A DNA stretch of 64,000 nucleotides from Acidiphilium sp. C61 (GTDB taxonomy: Bacteria; Pseudomonadota; Alphaproteobacteria; Acetobacterales; Acetobacteraceae): NCBI RefSeq assembly GCF_902712915.1, contig NZ_CACTIA010000005.1, positions 186,001-250,000 of the forward strand. Direction: 5' to 3'. Under the pieces are notes generated by a model that saw nothing but the letters and a program-made list of their open reading frames with translations, had not been told where the DNA came from and ran no database searches. Positions 44,383 through 53,437 of this stretch are shown here, piece by piece; position 1 is the stretch's first letter, and each line of letters starts with the position of its first letter. Both the position numbers and the translations under genes were made by a program.

Positions 44383-47300
44383 GATCAAAAACCAATCGGT
44401 ATGTGGCTGGGTAAAGGGTGAGTTCACCGCCGTCGCGCATTGCGCGCAGTCGCGCGCCTAGAACTTCGATGGGGTCACCCTGCGGAGTTGAGAGAATGAG
44501 AGCGTAGAGGTCCGGGAACTTTTCCATCAGGCCCCAGATGTCCGCCTCAAGCTGGAGCGGCTGCTGCTCCAGGCAGTGATCCTTGGGCAAATAGTGGTGG
44601 ACGAGTTCGCCTTTCCCTGTCCGCCGCTCCCACGGAAAGCGGTTATCGTGCGCCTTGCCGATCCAACTTCCGTCGGCATGGAAGAAGCGCTCGTCGCTCT
44701 CCTTCTGATAGCCAAGGGATCGGGCAAACCGTTCAATCATGCTCGGCTTGGCGGGTCTCGGAGCGGGGCGCTCCCTTGGTGGCCCACTATCCGTCCCGTC
44801 CATCTCGTCTTGATGCTCGTCGAGCTCGTCGGTGGGTTCGGACGATGTTGCCGCCTCAGCCGCGTCGGCTGCTGGTGTGGCCGCTCCATCGGCGGGGCTT
44901 TCCGATGGGGGGATGCCATTGGGGCTTGGCTCCTCGCCCGGTTGTTGGGTGGCTGGCAATCCCGAGACCGGATTGTCATCTTCCGAAATCGTGGGGGCTG
45001 AGCGAAGGGTAAGCTTGAAATTTTCTTCTACGTATTCGGTCACGTCGTCGGCTGATCGGCCGAAACAATAGTTGAGTGCGGCAGTGACATCAGGTCGGCC
45101 AAAGACTTTCCCCAGCCGTTCCGGCACCAGCCGCGCGAGCTTCGCCCGCGGGAGCGGCTCGACGAATAACGTCCGGTCCAGCCACACGACCTCGGCAGGC
45201 TTTGGCGTTCCCGCTGGGGCGCCGTCGATATAGGGAATGATTTCCAGCGTCGGTGAGGTCCGCCACACAGTCCGGGCGAGATCCTCTGCGATGGTGCGTA
45301 CTCGTTGAGTCTCACCTCCGTCATCAAGTTCAATCCGACAGAGTTCAGCACCCAATTGGGTGAGCCATGGATGCTTCTCTGGCGCCCCCGCGAACAGAGG
45401 GTCCTGTTGAAGCCGTTCCTCGATGCGGCTCGCAAGACGCGGAATATCGCCGAAGGGCAGCGTCTCCGTTATCTCCGCCGGCAACCGCTGGAAATCCGCG
45501 GTCTTCTGCTTCACCCATTCGTGCAGGTGGCTGTATTCCGTAAGGGTCTGCATCGTGAGCGCATATTCAAGCGTCGCGACCGGCACCCACTCGCGCGCCA
45601 GGTTCAACCAATGACCGCACTCGTGCCATATCCTGTTGGCATGGCGCGACATGAGCGCCCGCACCCGGCGCGCGTCGTCCTGGGATAGGGGCTTGCCGGT
45701 GGGAAGTTGCTTCAACCACTGAATGGCAAGGTCCGCGGTCGCCTGCTCGGCGACGCCGAGTTTCCGCCAAAGTGAGAGGTCCCGAACCGAGGTGCGAATG
45801 ACGGCGGCGCCTGGCACATCCTCTTCATCGGAAGAGAGATACACACCCGGCAGTGTGGCCCAGCCAGCACCGTCGGTGAGGATGATCTTCTCCTCCCGAA
45901 ACGCCTTCTTGATGTTCAGAAGATCGGCCGTGGAGCATGTGTCGACCATCTGGTCGAGACGCCGATACCATTTCTCGACCTCTTGCACCGGAGGCTTGGC
46001 GGATTGCGCCAGGGCGCGAAGGCAGTCCAGCAGCCGATCCGGCCCGGTGGGAGTGTCCCTGACGCCCAGCAGCGCCAGCAGCGGCCTGGTGGTTTCCCGG
46101 TCGAGCAGCCCATAAACGAAGAACTCGACGTCTATGAGCGACTCTGTCTCTGGCGTCCTTCGGAGCATCTCGGAAGGCTTGCGGAGGAAGCCTCGCGTGT
46201 CCGGCAAGCATGGGAGATCGCGGAACTTCAGAATCCACGTCGGCAGGAGCTCATCATAGCTTACCGCCCGGGTGCTTCCTGTCGTAGCGATCTGCACCGC
46301 GCGAGCGCCCGACGCCGCCGACCAGAAGGTGTCAGGTTGGGCGAGAATGCGATCGAGAACGCGACTCCAGAGGCGATCATCATCCTTCGCCGCGGCGGTC
46401 CATTGGCTCCAGAAGATATCGTCGAAGTCCCAATCCTCAACGATGAAACTCGAAGTCTTGTAGTGAAAAGTCGGGACGGACGATGATCCGCGCCGACGAA
46501 GTTCGGCTTCGATTCTCTGCCGGCCATACACGTCGATGCGTTTTTGTTTGAGCGGGGCACATTCCAGCAGGCCAGAGCGCCCCGACGAGATCCATCGCCG
46601 CCATTCCTCGGCGGTGCACGACGTGAAATCTTTCGAATAGTCGGGATGAAGGAGATGCTCTGCGCACCAGACTTTCGGCAGGAGGGATTCCAGAGTCCCA
46701 TCTCGGTCGAAAAGAACAACGTGGGCGCGCGACCTCAACCGACGATCGTTCGACGCAAATCTGAAGGACTCGCCCGCTGATGCGCCCAGCTTTGCGGCAA
46801 TTTGGGCAAGCTGGACGCAGTTTGCGAGGGTGCTCGACCCCTGTCTGAAAAATCCGGCGGCGACCTGATCGACGACCTTGCTGACGTCGCTGGACTCCTC
46901 AAGGCCGAGAGCCTTTAGCACGGCCTGCGCGGCGCGGGCCTCTTGGTCGAGTTCGGCATCTTCAGCGCCTTCGGTGGACCTGCGCTGCTCCGTAATGAAG
47001 CGCGTCCAATTTTGGTTCAGCACAAGCAGGTGAGCGGACAGAAAATCCCAATCTTCTTCCGACTGAAGAAGGCGCTTTTCGCCCAATCGCACGACCTCGC
47101 CAGCCGAATAGAGAACGTTCTTGCCCTGAGCCGGCAATATGCGAAGCTTCGATCGATTGGCCGTCATGCGCCAACCGGTGACGTCCGGCGCGACGTACGC
47201 CCATAATTTCAGAAGGCGGCGCCAGGTTTCCGGCCTGGGAAGATGCTTCGATTGGAGGGCAGCGAGGACCTGTTCCTTGCCTATGCGCTCCACAACGCCC

Positions 47301-48589
47301 CATTGCACCAGCTTTTCGGAATCGGCACCTGACACATGCCGGGACAGCGCAGGTCGGCCAGCACTGTCGAGGAGAGAAGCGACCTGCTCGGCCGGCCAGA
47401 CGTCGAACATCTCCTCGGGGAAGATGACGCTCTGTCCGCCGGGTCTTAGCTCGCTATCGTTTGTGAGCAGAAAGGCTTGGCCTGCGATCGCGTTATCGAA
47501 GGTCTCTTCCACCGTCGTCGCGCACGTTCCCTCAAGCGAATTGTCATCACGATCGACATCGGGGAATAGCTCGTAGGCCCGGGACCGCTCGACTAGGCTT
47601 GCATTGGGGTCGCGCAGCCATCGAAGCATCACAGTTGCCGCGAGCGACCCGACGCGCTCCAAGAGCCACCGATTTGTCGGGGATGTCTCCGGATCCTTGA
47701 TCTTGAGGCGTGCGGGGTCCTGGATGAACGGAGCGTTACAGGCGAAGGGCAGCGAAGTCTCCACCCCTGTGGGCAGCACGACGTAGAGGCGTCCCTTGGC
47801 GCCAAGTACGATCTCGACCTTGCAGGCGGGGAAGTCTGCCTCCTGGTCCGCGCCGAGCAGCCGCTCCTGCCGGATTTCCGACATCGCGTCGGCTGGAAAA
47901 GTCTCGTCCGCGGATCGCGCGATCAGATACGCATCGTCAGGTTTGTCATGCAGGGCCATCCACTCGGTATCAGTGACTGGTCCAGGACCCATGCTGCCCC
48001 AATGCATTTCATGTTCGCCGATCCGCAGACGACGAATGTGTTTGAAGAAGAGAAGGGAAACTGGGCTCTTGAGCCATTCCTCAAGGTTCTTCTCGACCTC
48101 TCGCTCGCGATGAGCGTCCACGATTGGTACATGAACCTCGGTATGGCGGGGCAGTGAAGCGGCACCGTTGATCCACTTCGGCTCGGTAAACCGTTGGCGC
48201 TCGAAAGCTACCGAGAGTGTAGGTGACAGGAGACGAACCGTGTCACCGAGACTGAACGTGCTCTTGAAGCCAATCCCGCGGAAACCGATCGTATGCAGCG
48301 CGCGCTTGTTGGAATAACCGAACCGGCACAGCGAAGCGAAATGCTCCTCGGCAAAATCCTCGCCGTCATGGGTGAAGATAAAGCAATGGTCCTCAATGCG
48401 CACCGCCGCTTCGGTCGCGCCAGCGTCGTCTGCATTTTGCAGCAACTCCGACAGAATGTGACGAGGACTCTGGACCTGCTTGAAGAGCTGATGCCAAGGT
48501 CCGGCGAGTTCGGGATCGCTTTCCAGCTGGTCCCAACGTCTCGCTGCACGCTCACGTATCCCCTCGAAGTAATGCGGTCGCCCGATCAT
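44366..48589 (-). CDS. Very large sacsin/Hsp90-type GHKL ATPase-domain protein
   Basis: 1407 residues. The N-terminal ~200 residues form a GHKL ATP-binding fold of the sacsin type: N-box SELLQNADDAGA (~47-58), HDGEDF (74-79), and the Gly-rich lid IGFRGIGFKSTFSLGD (101-115). The ~1000-residue middle has no recognisable domain. An acidic/Pro-rich linker (~1200-1285) precedes a C-terminal domain (SMIERFARSLGYQ...HHYLPKDH...LYPATYRLVFDHD) I cannot assign. It overlaps the helicase gene by four bases and the methylase gene by 17, so it is made with them. Proteins of this kind appear in bacterial defence loci, but the function here is not known. Confidence 0.88.
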   Translation of the reverse strand: MIGRPHYFEGIRERAARRWDQLESDPELAGPWHQLFKQVQSPRHILSELLQNADDAGATEAAVRIEDHCFIFTHDGEDFAEEHFASLCRFGYSNKRALHTIGFRGIGFKSTFSLGDTVRLLSPTLSVAFERQRFTEPKWINGAASLPRHTEVHVPIVDAHREREVEKNLEEWLKSPVSLLFFKHIRRLRIGEHEMHWGSMGPGPVTDTEWMALHDKPDDAYLIARSADETFPADAMSEIRQERLLGADQEADFPACKVEIVLGAKGRLYVVLPTGVETSLPFACNAPFIQDPARLKIKDPETSPTNRWLLERVGSLAATVMLRWLRDPNASLVERSRAYELFPDVDRDDNSLEGTCATTVEETFDNAIAGQAFLLTNDSELRPGGQSVIFPEEMFDVWPAEQVASLLDSAGRPALSRHVSGADSEKLVQWGVVERIGKEQVLAALQSKHLPRPETWRRLLKLWAYVAPDVTGWRMTANRSKLRILPAQGKNVLYSAGEVVRLGEKRLLQSEEDWDFLSAHLLVLNQNWTRFITEQRRSTEGAEDAELDQEARAAQAVLKALGLEESSDVSKVVDQVAAGFFRQGSSTLANCVQLAQIAAKLGASAGESFRFASNDRRLRSRAHVVLFDRDGTLESLLPKVWCAEHLLHPDYSKDFTSCTAEEWRRWISSGRSGLLECAPLKQKRIDVYGRQRIEAELRRRGSSSVPTFHYKTSSFIVEDWDFDDIFWSQWTAAAKDDDRLWSRVLDRILAQPDTFWSAASGARAVQIATTGSTRAVSYDELLPTWILKFRDLPCLPDTRGFLRKPSEMLRRTPETESLIDVEFFVYGLLDRETTRPLLALLGVRDTPTGPDRLLDCLRALAQSAKPPVQEVEKWYRRLDQMVDTCSTADLLNIKKAFREEKIILTDGAGWATLPGVYLSSDEEDVPGAAVIRTSVRDLSLWRKLGVAEQATADLAIQWLKQLPTGKPLSQDDARRVRALMSRHANRIWHECGHWLNLAREWVPVATLEYALTMQTLTEYSHLHEWVKQKTADFQRLPAEITETLPFGDIPRLASRIEERLQQDPLFAGAPEKHPWLTQLGAELCRIELDDGGETQRVRTIAEDLARTVWRTSPTLEIIPYIDGAPAGTPKPAEVVWLDRTLFVEPLPRAKLARLVPERLGKVFGRPDVTAALNYCFGRSADDVTEYVEENFKLTLRSAPTISEDDNPVSGLPATQQPGEEPSPNGIPPSESPADGAATPAADAAEAATSSEPTDELDEHQDEMDGTDSGPPRERPAPRPAKPSMIERFARSLGYQKESDERFFHADGSWIGKAHDNRFPWERRTGKGELVHHYLPKDHCLEQQPLQLEADIWGLMEKFPDLYALILSTPQGDPIEVLGARLRAMRDGGELTLYPATYRLVFDHDHQQ

Positions 48590-51500
48590 CTGGGCGGCTC
48601 CGCGCGCGCAATCAGCTCAGTAAAGTTGTAGTTGACACTGGTGACACCGAAATCTGGCTCGCGCTGGAACGGCCTGCGGACATAGTGAAGCCGATGGTCG
48701 TCACCATCAAACTCGACGACAGCGAGAATGAATTCGTCGGGCTTATTGAGCGAGTATAGGATCTCATTTCGAGTTACGGTGATCGTCGCCGCACCGGACA
48801 CGCGCCCCTTTACCTCGATGAAGCGAAGCCGGCCGGTGCCGGGAATCCGACTTTCAATATCGTAGCCAAGTTTCTCCAGTTCCCGATCGGTCGGTTCGAA
48901 CCCAAGACTACGCTCCACTTCCATCACGATCTGACGAGCTCGTGCGGCGGCAGCCTGTGTGTCCCGGGACTCCGTGAAGGTAGGCGGCCGATGCCCGGTC
49001 ATCGCGGCGACCAAACCGGCTGGCACGACCAGAAGCCCGCCAAGCACGACAGGTGGCAACGGAGAGATCTGCCGTTCGTGCTTTATCTCTTCCATTCGCT
49101 TTTCAAGACGGCCCTGTAGGGCGTCCGCGCGTTTTCGGGCCTCTCCGGAGTTCAGCCGCGCATTTATTTTTCCGGATTGTTCCTGAAGCTTCAGCTGTTC
49201 AGCGCGGTGATCCCAGTAGCTGATCTCCTTCGTTAGCCTGTCTTTGACAGCGGCCTCAGTCTTGCTGAGCAATTCCAGCTTGCGTGATCGGACCTCAGCG
49301 AGATGCTCCGGTACGACGTTGGCGATGGCATATCCCTGTGCCTTTTGCTCGATTTCACGACCGATCCATGCAGACTCGGGCCGGGCGAGGAAGGCGTCCA
49401 CGTTCGGTTCTCCGTCCTGGAGCGGCCGATAGTCGAGATAGGGTGCGTAGTTGAGATGCCGCGCTTGCCCTTCTGCGTCGATTTCAACATAGAGCATTCG
49501 CTTGGATACGATCCGCCGGTCCCCACTTCGCGTGATGCCCGCGTCTTGAATTGCATGTTCGAGAAAGAACAGGACGCGTGGGCTCAAACCGGGATCGCGG
49601 TCGTCAACCAAGACCGTTCCTCGGCGCAGCAGATCGCGGTGTCGTTCCAGCGTGAGGTCGATGGCTGCATCGAGAAGGGGGTGCCCGGGACAGACGAAGG
49701 CAGCCAGTGCCTGACCCTGCGGGGCTATCAGCGATTTTTCAAAAGCTATGCGCTCGTAACGGGGCAACACCGGTTCGCCGAATCCAATCAACCGATCGCG
49801 ATTGCGTATCGGTGCCGGGACATGGGTGACCTCATATCGCCGCGGCTCGCGCTGCTTCGCGTTGCCGCCGAGTTGCTTGAAGGCTTCAAGGAAGAAAGAT
49901 TCGATATAGTGGGGCTGAAGGCGGCGCGCTTCGGCGCGTTCCATCTCCTCCCGAATGCGATGGACTTTAGTCACGTCCATCGAGTCGTGCGCCAGGGCGC
50001 GCTCCTCTATTAAGTCTCGAAGCTGGGCGCGATCGAGGGCGTTGTCGACCGCCTGCGTGAGCCTGGCCCGCACCTCAGGCAGATCGCCGTAGCGGATGGC
50101 TTCGATAAGCAGCTCTCGCAGGGGACGTCCCTCGAATTGGAGCTTGCCCAAGACATCAAAGACCTGTCCTCCCAGAGCTTTGCGGGCATGCTCCAGCTTT
50201 TCAAGGAGCTTACGGTAAACGTCTCCCTCACGGGTTCCTTCGGCGATGAGGTTCCAAAGATGACACACTTCGGTCTGGCCGATCCGATGGATTCGGCCGA
50301 AGCGCTGCTCCAGGCGGTTTGGATTCCACGGCAGGTCGTAGTTCACCATGAGATGGGCACGCTGGAGATTTATGCCTTCACCAGCGGCGTCGGTCGCAAG
50401 GAGCACTTGCACTTCGGGGTCGTGCCTAAATGACTCCTGAGACTTCATCCGCTCCTCGCGACCCATACCACCATGGATCATGACAACCGACTGTTTGCGG
50501 CCAAGAAGGGTTGTTATGCGGCCTTGCAAGTAGTTCAGCGTGTCGCGGTGTTCGGTGAACAGCACGAGCTTCTGCGTTGGAGACGGGGTCGGCTTCGATA
50601 CCGAACGAACGCCGGCATCATAGGGGGGCCGCTCCTCAGCCAGTTGGTGCGCAACGGCGGCCGGCGTGAATATCTCGGATAGAAGGTTCGCAAGCTCGCG
50701 CCACTTTTTGTCTTCGCCACTGCGCCGAATCGAGTGCGCCAGGGCCTCAAGCCGCTTCAGGGTTTCAATCTCACTTCGAAGTTCGGCGATGCTCCGCGCA
50801 GCGGTCGCTTGGTCGAGTATATCTTCTTCGACCGCCTCCACTTCGCTGTCAGGGGCCTCCTCGAGATCCTCAACATCTTCTGCGTCCAGCGCAGGCGCCG
50901 CCGACGCTAGAGCCGGCGCCACCTCACCCCCGCGTTGAAGCAGTTCCAGCTCTCTAAGCCGGCCTTCCAATCGTTCGCGGCGCCGCCTCAGAGACTGGTG
51001 GATCGCTTCTGGCGAAGACGCGAGGCGCCGTTGGAGAATGGTCAGCGCGAACCCAACGGTGCCAGCGCGCTTGTCATTCTCAAGAGCTTCCGCGCGATTA
51101 AACTCCTCGCGCACGTAGTCAGTGACTTCCTTGTAGAGCTGAGCTTCTGGGTCAGAGAGCTTGTAGGGGACCGTGTAGGCAATGCGTTCGGGAAACAGGG
51201 GTGTACCATCGAACTTAAGCAGGTTCTCCTTGACCATCCTTCGCATTAGATCGGAAACATCCGCGGCATGTACGCCATCACGGAACCGACCCTCGAAGCG
51301 GTCACCATCGAGGAGCGCCATGAATAACTGAAAATCTTCTTCCTTTCCGTTGTGCGGTGTTGCGGTCATCAACAAGAAATGTCTTGTCAGTGTGCCGAGT
51401 AATTGGCCAAGTTTGTAGCGTTTGGTGTATTTTATCTCTCCGCCGAAAAACGTAGCGGACATTTTATGTGCTTCGTCGCAAACGATCAGATCCCAGCGGC

Positions 51501-52170
51501 AATCAGGGGCTTGAAGCTTCTGCTGAACGTCTTCATTTCGCGAGAGCTTATCAAGCCGCGCAATCACCAGATTGTTTTCGAGGAACCAGTTTCCCGTCCG
51601 TGCAGCTTCAAGCTTGTCGTTTGTCAAGATATCGAAAGGCAAATGAAAGCGTCGATACAGCTCGTCCTGCCATTGCTCGGCGAGGCTGCCAGGACAGACG
51701 ACTAGGCAGCGGTGGAGATCACCTCGCGCAATCAACTCCTTCATCAAGAGGCCCGCCATGATCGTCTTGCCGGCGCCGGGGTCGTCAGCAAGCAGAAACC
51801 GCAGAGGTTGGCGCGGCAGCATGGATTCGTACACAGCGGTAATCTGGTGCGGTAGAGGCTCTACAACGGATGTGTGAACAGCCAACACGGGATCAAAAAG
51901 ATGGGCGAGCCGAATACGCTGCGCCTCCGAGACGAGCCGGAAGAGCTTGCCATCACCATCAAAACTCCAGGGTCGGCCCAATTCTACGACTTCAATTCTA
52001 AGCTCATCATGCCTGTACAGAAGTTCGTTTGCGACTTTGCCCTCGGGTGTTTTGTAGGTGAGCTCAAGAGCGGCCGAGCCGTGCCATTGAACATTGACAA
52101 CGGTGACCAGCCCGTTTGGCAAGATACCCCGGATGGACGCGTTGGGTTTCAGGTCTTCGAGTTGTGCCAT
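48586..52170 (-). CDS. SNF2-type helicase with C-terminal DUF3883/PD-(D/E)XK-like domain (DrmD-like)
   Basis: 1194 residues. The helicase core has Walker A in LADDPGAGKT (127-136), DEAH box VCDEAHKM (~230-237), LMTATPHNG, and motifs V/VI ATDAAGEGINLQ and QRFGRIHRIGQ. The Walker A context resembles the DISARM helicase DrmD more than chromatin SNF2. An acidic insertion lies around residues 425-455. The C-terminal ~95 residues contain GYDIES (from 1102) and RFIEVKG (1116-1122), the D...ExK pattern of DUF3883/NO VEIN-like nuclease folds. It starts one base after the WYL regulator stop with AGGAAG upstream. It probably translocates on or remodels invading DNA. Confidence 0.92.
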   Translation of the reverse strand: MAQLEDLKPNASIRGILPNGLVTVVNVQWHGSAALELTYKTPEGKVANELLYRHDELRIEVVELGRPWSFDGDGKLFRLVSEAQRIRLAHLFDPVLAVHTSVVEPLPHQITAVYESMLPRQPLRFLLADDPGAGKTIMAGLLMKELIARGDLHRCLVVCPGSLAEQWQDELYRRFHLPFDILTNDKLEAARTGNWFLENNLVIARLDKLSRNEDVQQKLQAPDCRWDLIVCDEAHKMSATFFGGEIKYTKRYKLGQLLGTLTRHFLLMTATPHNGKEEDFQLFMALLDGDRFEGRFRDGVHAADVSDLMRRMVKENLLKFDGTPLFPERIAYTVPYKLSDPEAQLYKEVTDYVREEFNRAEALENDKRAGTVGFALTILQRRLASSPEAIHQSLRRRRERLEGRLRELELLQRGGEVAPALASAAPALDAEDVEDLEEAPDSEVEAVEEDILDQATAARSIAELRSEIETLKRLEALAHSIRRSGEDKKWRELANLLSEIFTPAAVAHQLAEERPPYDAGVRSVSKPTPSPTQKLVLFTEHRDTLNYLQGRITTLLGRKQSVVMIHGGMGREERMKSQESFRHDPEVQVLLATDAAGEGINLQRAHLMVNYDLPWNPNRLEQRFGRIHRIGQTEVCHLWNLIAEGTREGDVYRKLLEKLEHARKALGGQVFDVLGKLQFEGRPLRELLIEAIRYGDLPEVRARLTQAVDNALDRAQLRDLIEERALAHDSMDVTKVHRIREEMERAEARRLQPHYIESFFLEAFKQLGGNAKQREPRRYEVTHVPAPIRNRDRLIGFGEPVLPRYERIAFEKSLIAPQGQALAAFVCPGHPLLDAAIDLTLERHRDLLRRGTVLVDDRDPGLSPRVLFFLEHAIQDAGITRSGDRRIVSKRMLYVEIDAEGQARHLNYAPYLDYRPLQDGEPNVDAFLARPESAWIGREIEQKAQGYAIANVVPEHLAEVRSRKLELLSKTEAAVKDRLTKEISYWDHRAEQLKLQEQSGKINARLNSGEARKRADALQGRLEKRMEEIKHERQISPLPPVVLGGLLVVPAGLVAAMTGHRPPTFTESRDTQAAAARARQIVMEVERSLGFEPTDRELEKLGYDIESRIPGTGRLRFIEVKGRVSGAATITVTRNEILYSLNKPDEFILAVVEFDGDDHRLHYVRRPFQREPDFGVTSVNYNFTELIARAEPPR

Positions 52171-52171
52171 T

Positions 52172-53050
52172 TTATGCTTCCTCGCGATGAAGCATCGCTG
52201 CTAGCTCTGGCATGTCCTGATTTAGTAGAACAATCTGTTGGTCCTGTGGTCGCCGCGCGGATGGGTCGGTATCGAGGCCAAGCCGTTTCAGCGTGTAGTA
52301 AAGGAAGGCGCGCCTGACTCGGATTTCCGCGTGGCCCGCGTGCATCCCATAGTCGAGGCCGATGACCTTTTTTTGGGTTTCTGAGAGGTCCGGGTGCGGG
52401 CCGATTTGCAGCACCACATGCGCTTGCCAATCTTCATCATTTTCAGGACGGTGATCGCTAGCGCGTGTTGCGCGTGTTTCTATAATCCGTGACAGGACGA
52501 AATCCTTGAAGCTCAAGTCGACTTCGCAAAAGGCGCGCGCGTGCCATCGGAAGCCGTCGAAGCCAATGGCGTGAGGTGCGATCCAGCGCCATCTCGGCTC
52601 CGGCCGCGAAAGCGATTGATATTTGATCTCGATGGCTTCTGATCGCCGGATGGCTGCAACCACAGAGCGGAGTGTCGCTGCGGTCACTGCGCGCGCTGGT
52701 GCGGGCGCCGTGGCATAATCGGGAAACTCGCCTATCCACGCGTCCGATTTATCTAGGATGCGCTCGGCCACTGACCTGAGCTGAGACAGATAGCGGCTTG
52801 CATCCGGTTTCAGGAAAAGCGGATTGAAGGTCGTGCCTCGGACATAAGCCTTGGCGCTCTTGTCGTAGAGCATGTTGGCCGCCGCTAGGCCCTGATAGCG
52901 GTTCAGATCGGTCGATGCCTGTTGGACCGATATCCCAAACGCCTCTATCAGGTCGCTCCTGTTCACATGCCCCTCCCAAAAGAGCCGAAACTCGATGAAC
53001 TCGAGCCGCCGCTCCACGCCCCACCGAAGATCTGCCTTCTCTTCGCTCAC
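52172..53050 (-). CDS. WYL-domain transcriptional regulator (BrxR/CapW-like)
   Basis: 292 residues. An N-terminal winged helix (RLEFIEFRLFWEGHVNRSDLIEAFGISVQQASTDLNRYQ, ~14-52) is followed by a WYL domain (~125-195) with the ligand-pocket stretch IEIKYQSLSRPEPRWRWIAPHAIGFDGFRWHARAFCE and a C-terminal WCX-like dimerisation region. This architecture is that of BrxR, CapW and related repressors, which sit first in many phage-defence operons. It probably represses its own operon until a phage-linked signal binds the WYL domain. It is the first gene of the operon; its operator should lie in 53051-53437. Confidence 0.9.
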   Translation of the reverse strand: MSEEKADLRWGVERRLEFIEFRLFWEGHVNRSDLIEAFGISVQQASTDLNRYQGLAAANMLYDKSAKAYVRGTTFNPLFLKPDASRYLSQLRSVAERILDKSDAWIGEFPDYATAPAPARAVTAATLRSVVAAIRRSEAIEIKYQSLSRPEPRWRWIAPHAIGFDGFRWHARAFCEVDLSFKDFVLSRIIETRATRASDHRPENDEDWQAHVVLQIGPHPDLSETQKKVIGLDYGMHAGHAEIRVRRAFLYYTLKRLGLDTDPSARRPQDQQIVLLNQDMPELAAMLHREEA

Positions 53051-53437
53051 TGCGCACCTTCGGGCCTGATGTGATTAGCTACTTGACCCAACTAGTTTAT
53101 AGACGCGTTTTTGCCGGCAGCCAAGGGGACCGGTGGCTCATTCTGGCTCGTCCTTGATTTTGGAGAGTCCCGGGGCTTGTGGCTCGCACAGGGGGCGCAG
53201 TGTTGGCTGTATAATCTGATCGACCAGGCCGGGTGCGAACGCGCAGCTGGCCGGGACCATGCTTTTCGTGCGAGGCCAAATGATTCGGGGTGAGCTTCAG
53301 CTGTTTGTTAACAATGGGTTAATAACCGCTGAATGATGGATGTTTTTCGGAAAAACGTCGCCTCCGTTATGCCTCAATAGCTAGGCCAATCTTGCTGCAC
53401 TGCACTCGCGCGTAAGAGTCACATTGGAGGCAGATGC
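53051..53437. other. Intergenic region between defence operon and LysR gene; promoter region
   Basis: This 387-base stretch holds no gene I can support. It must contain the minus-strand promoter and operator of the WYL-led operon and the plus-strand promoter of the LysR gene. An A+T-rich segment with the palindrome AACTAGTT (53090-53097) lies 40-47 bases upstream of the WYL start. Another A+T-rich stretch (TTGTTAACAATGGGTTAATAA, 53306-53326) lies upstream of LysR. No operator can be assigned with confidence. Confidence 0.5.
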
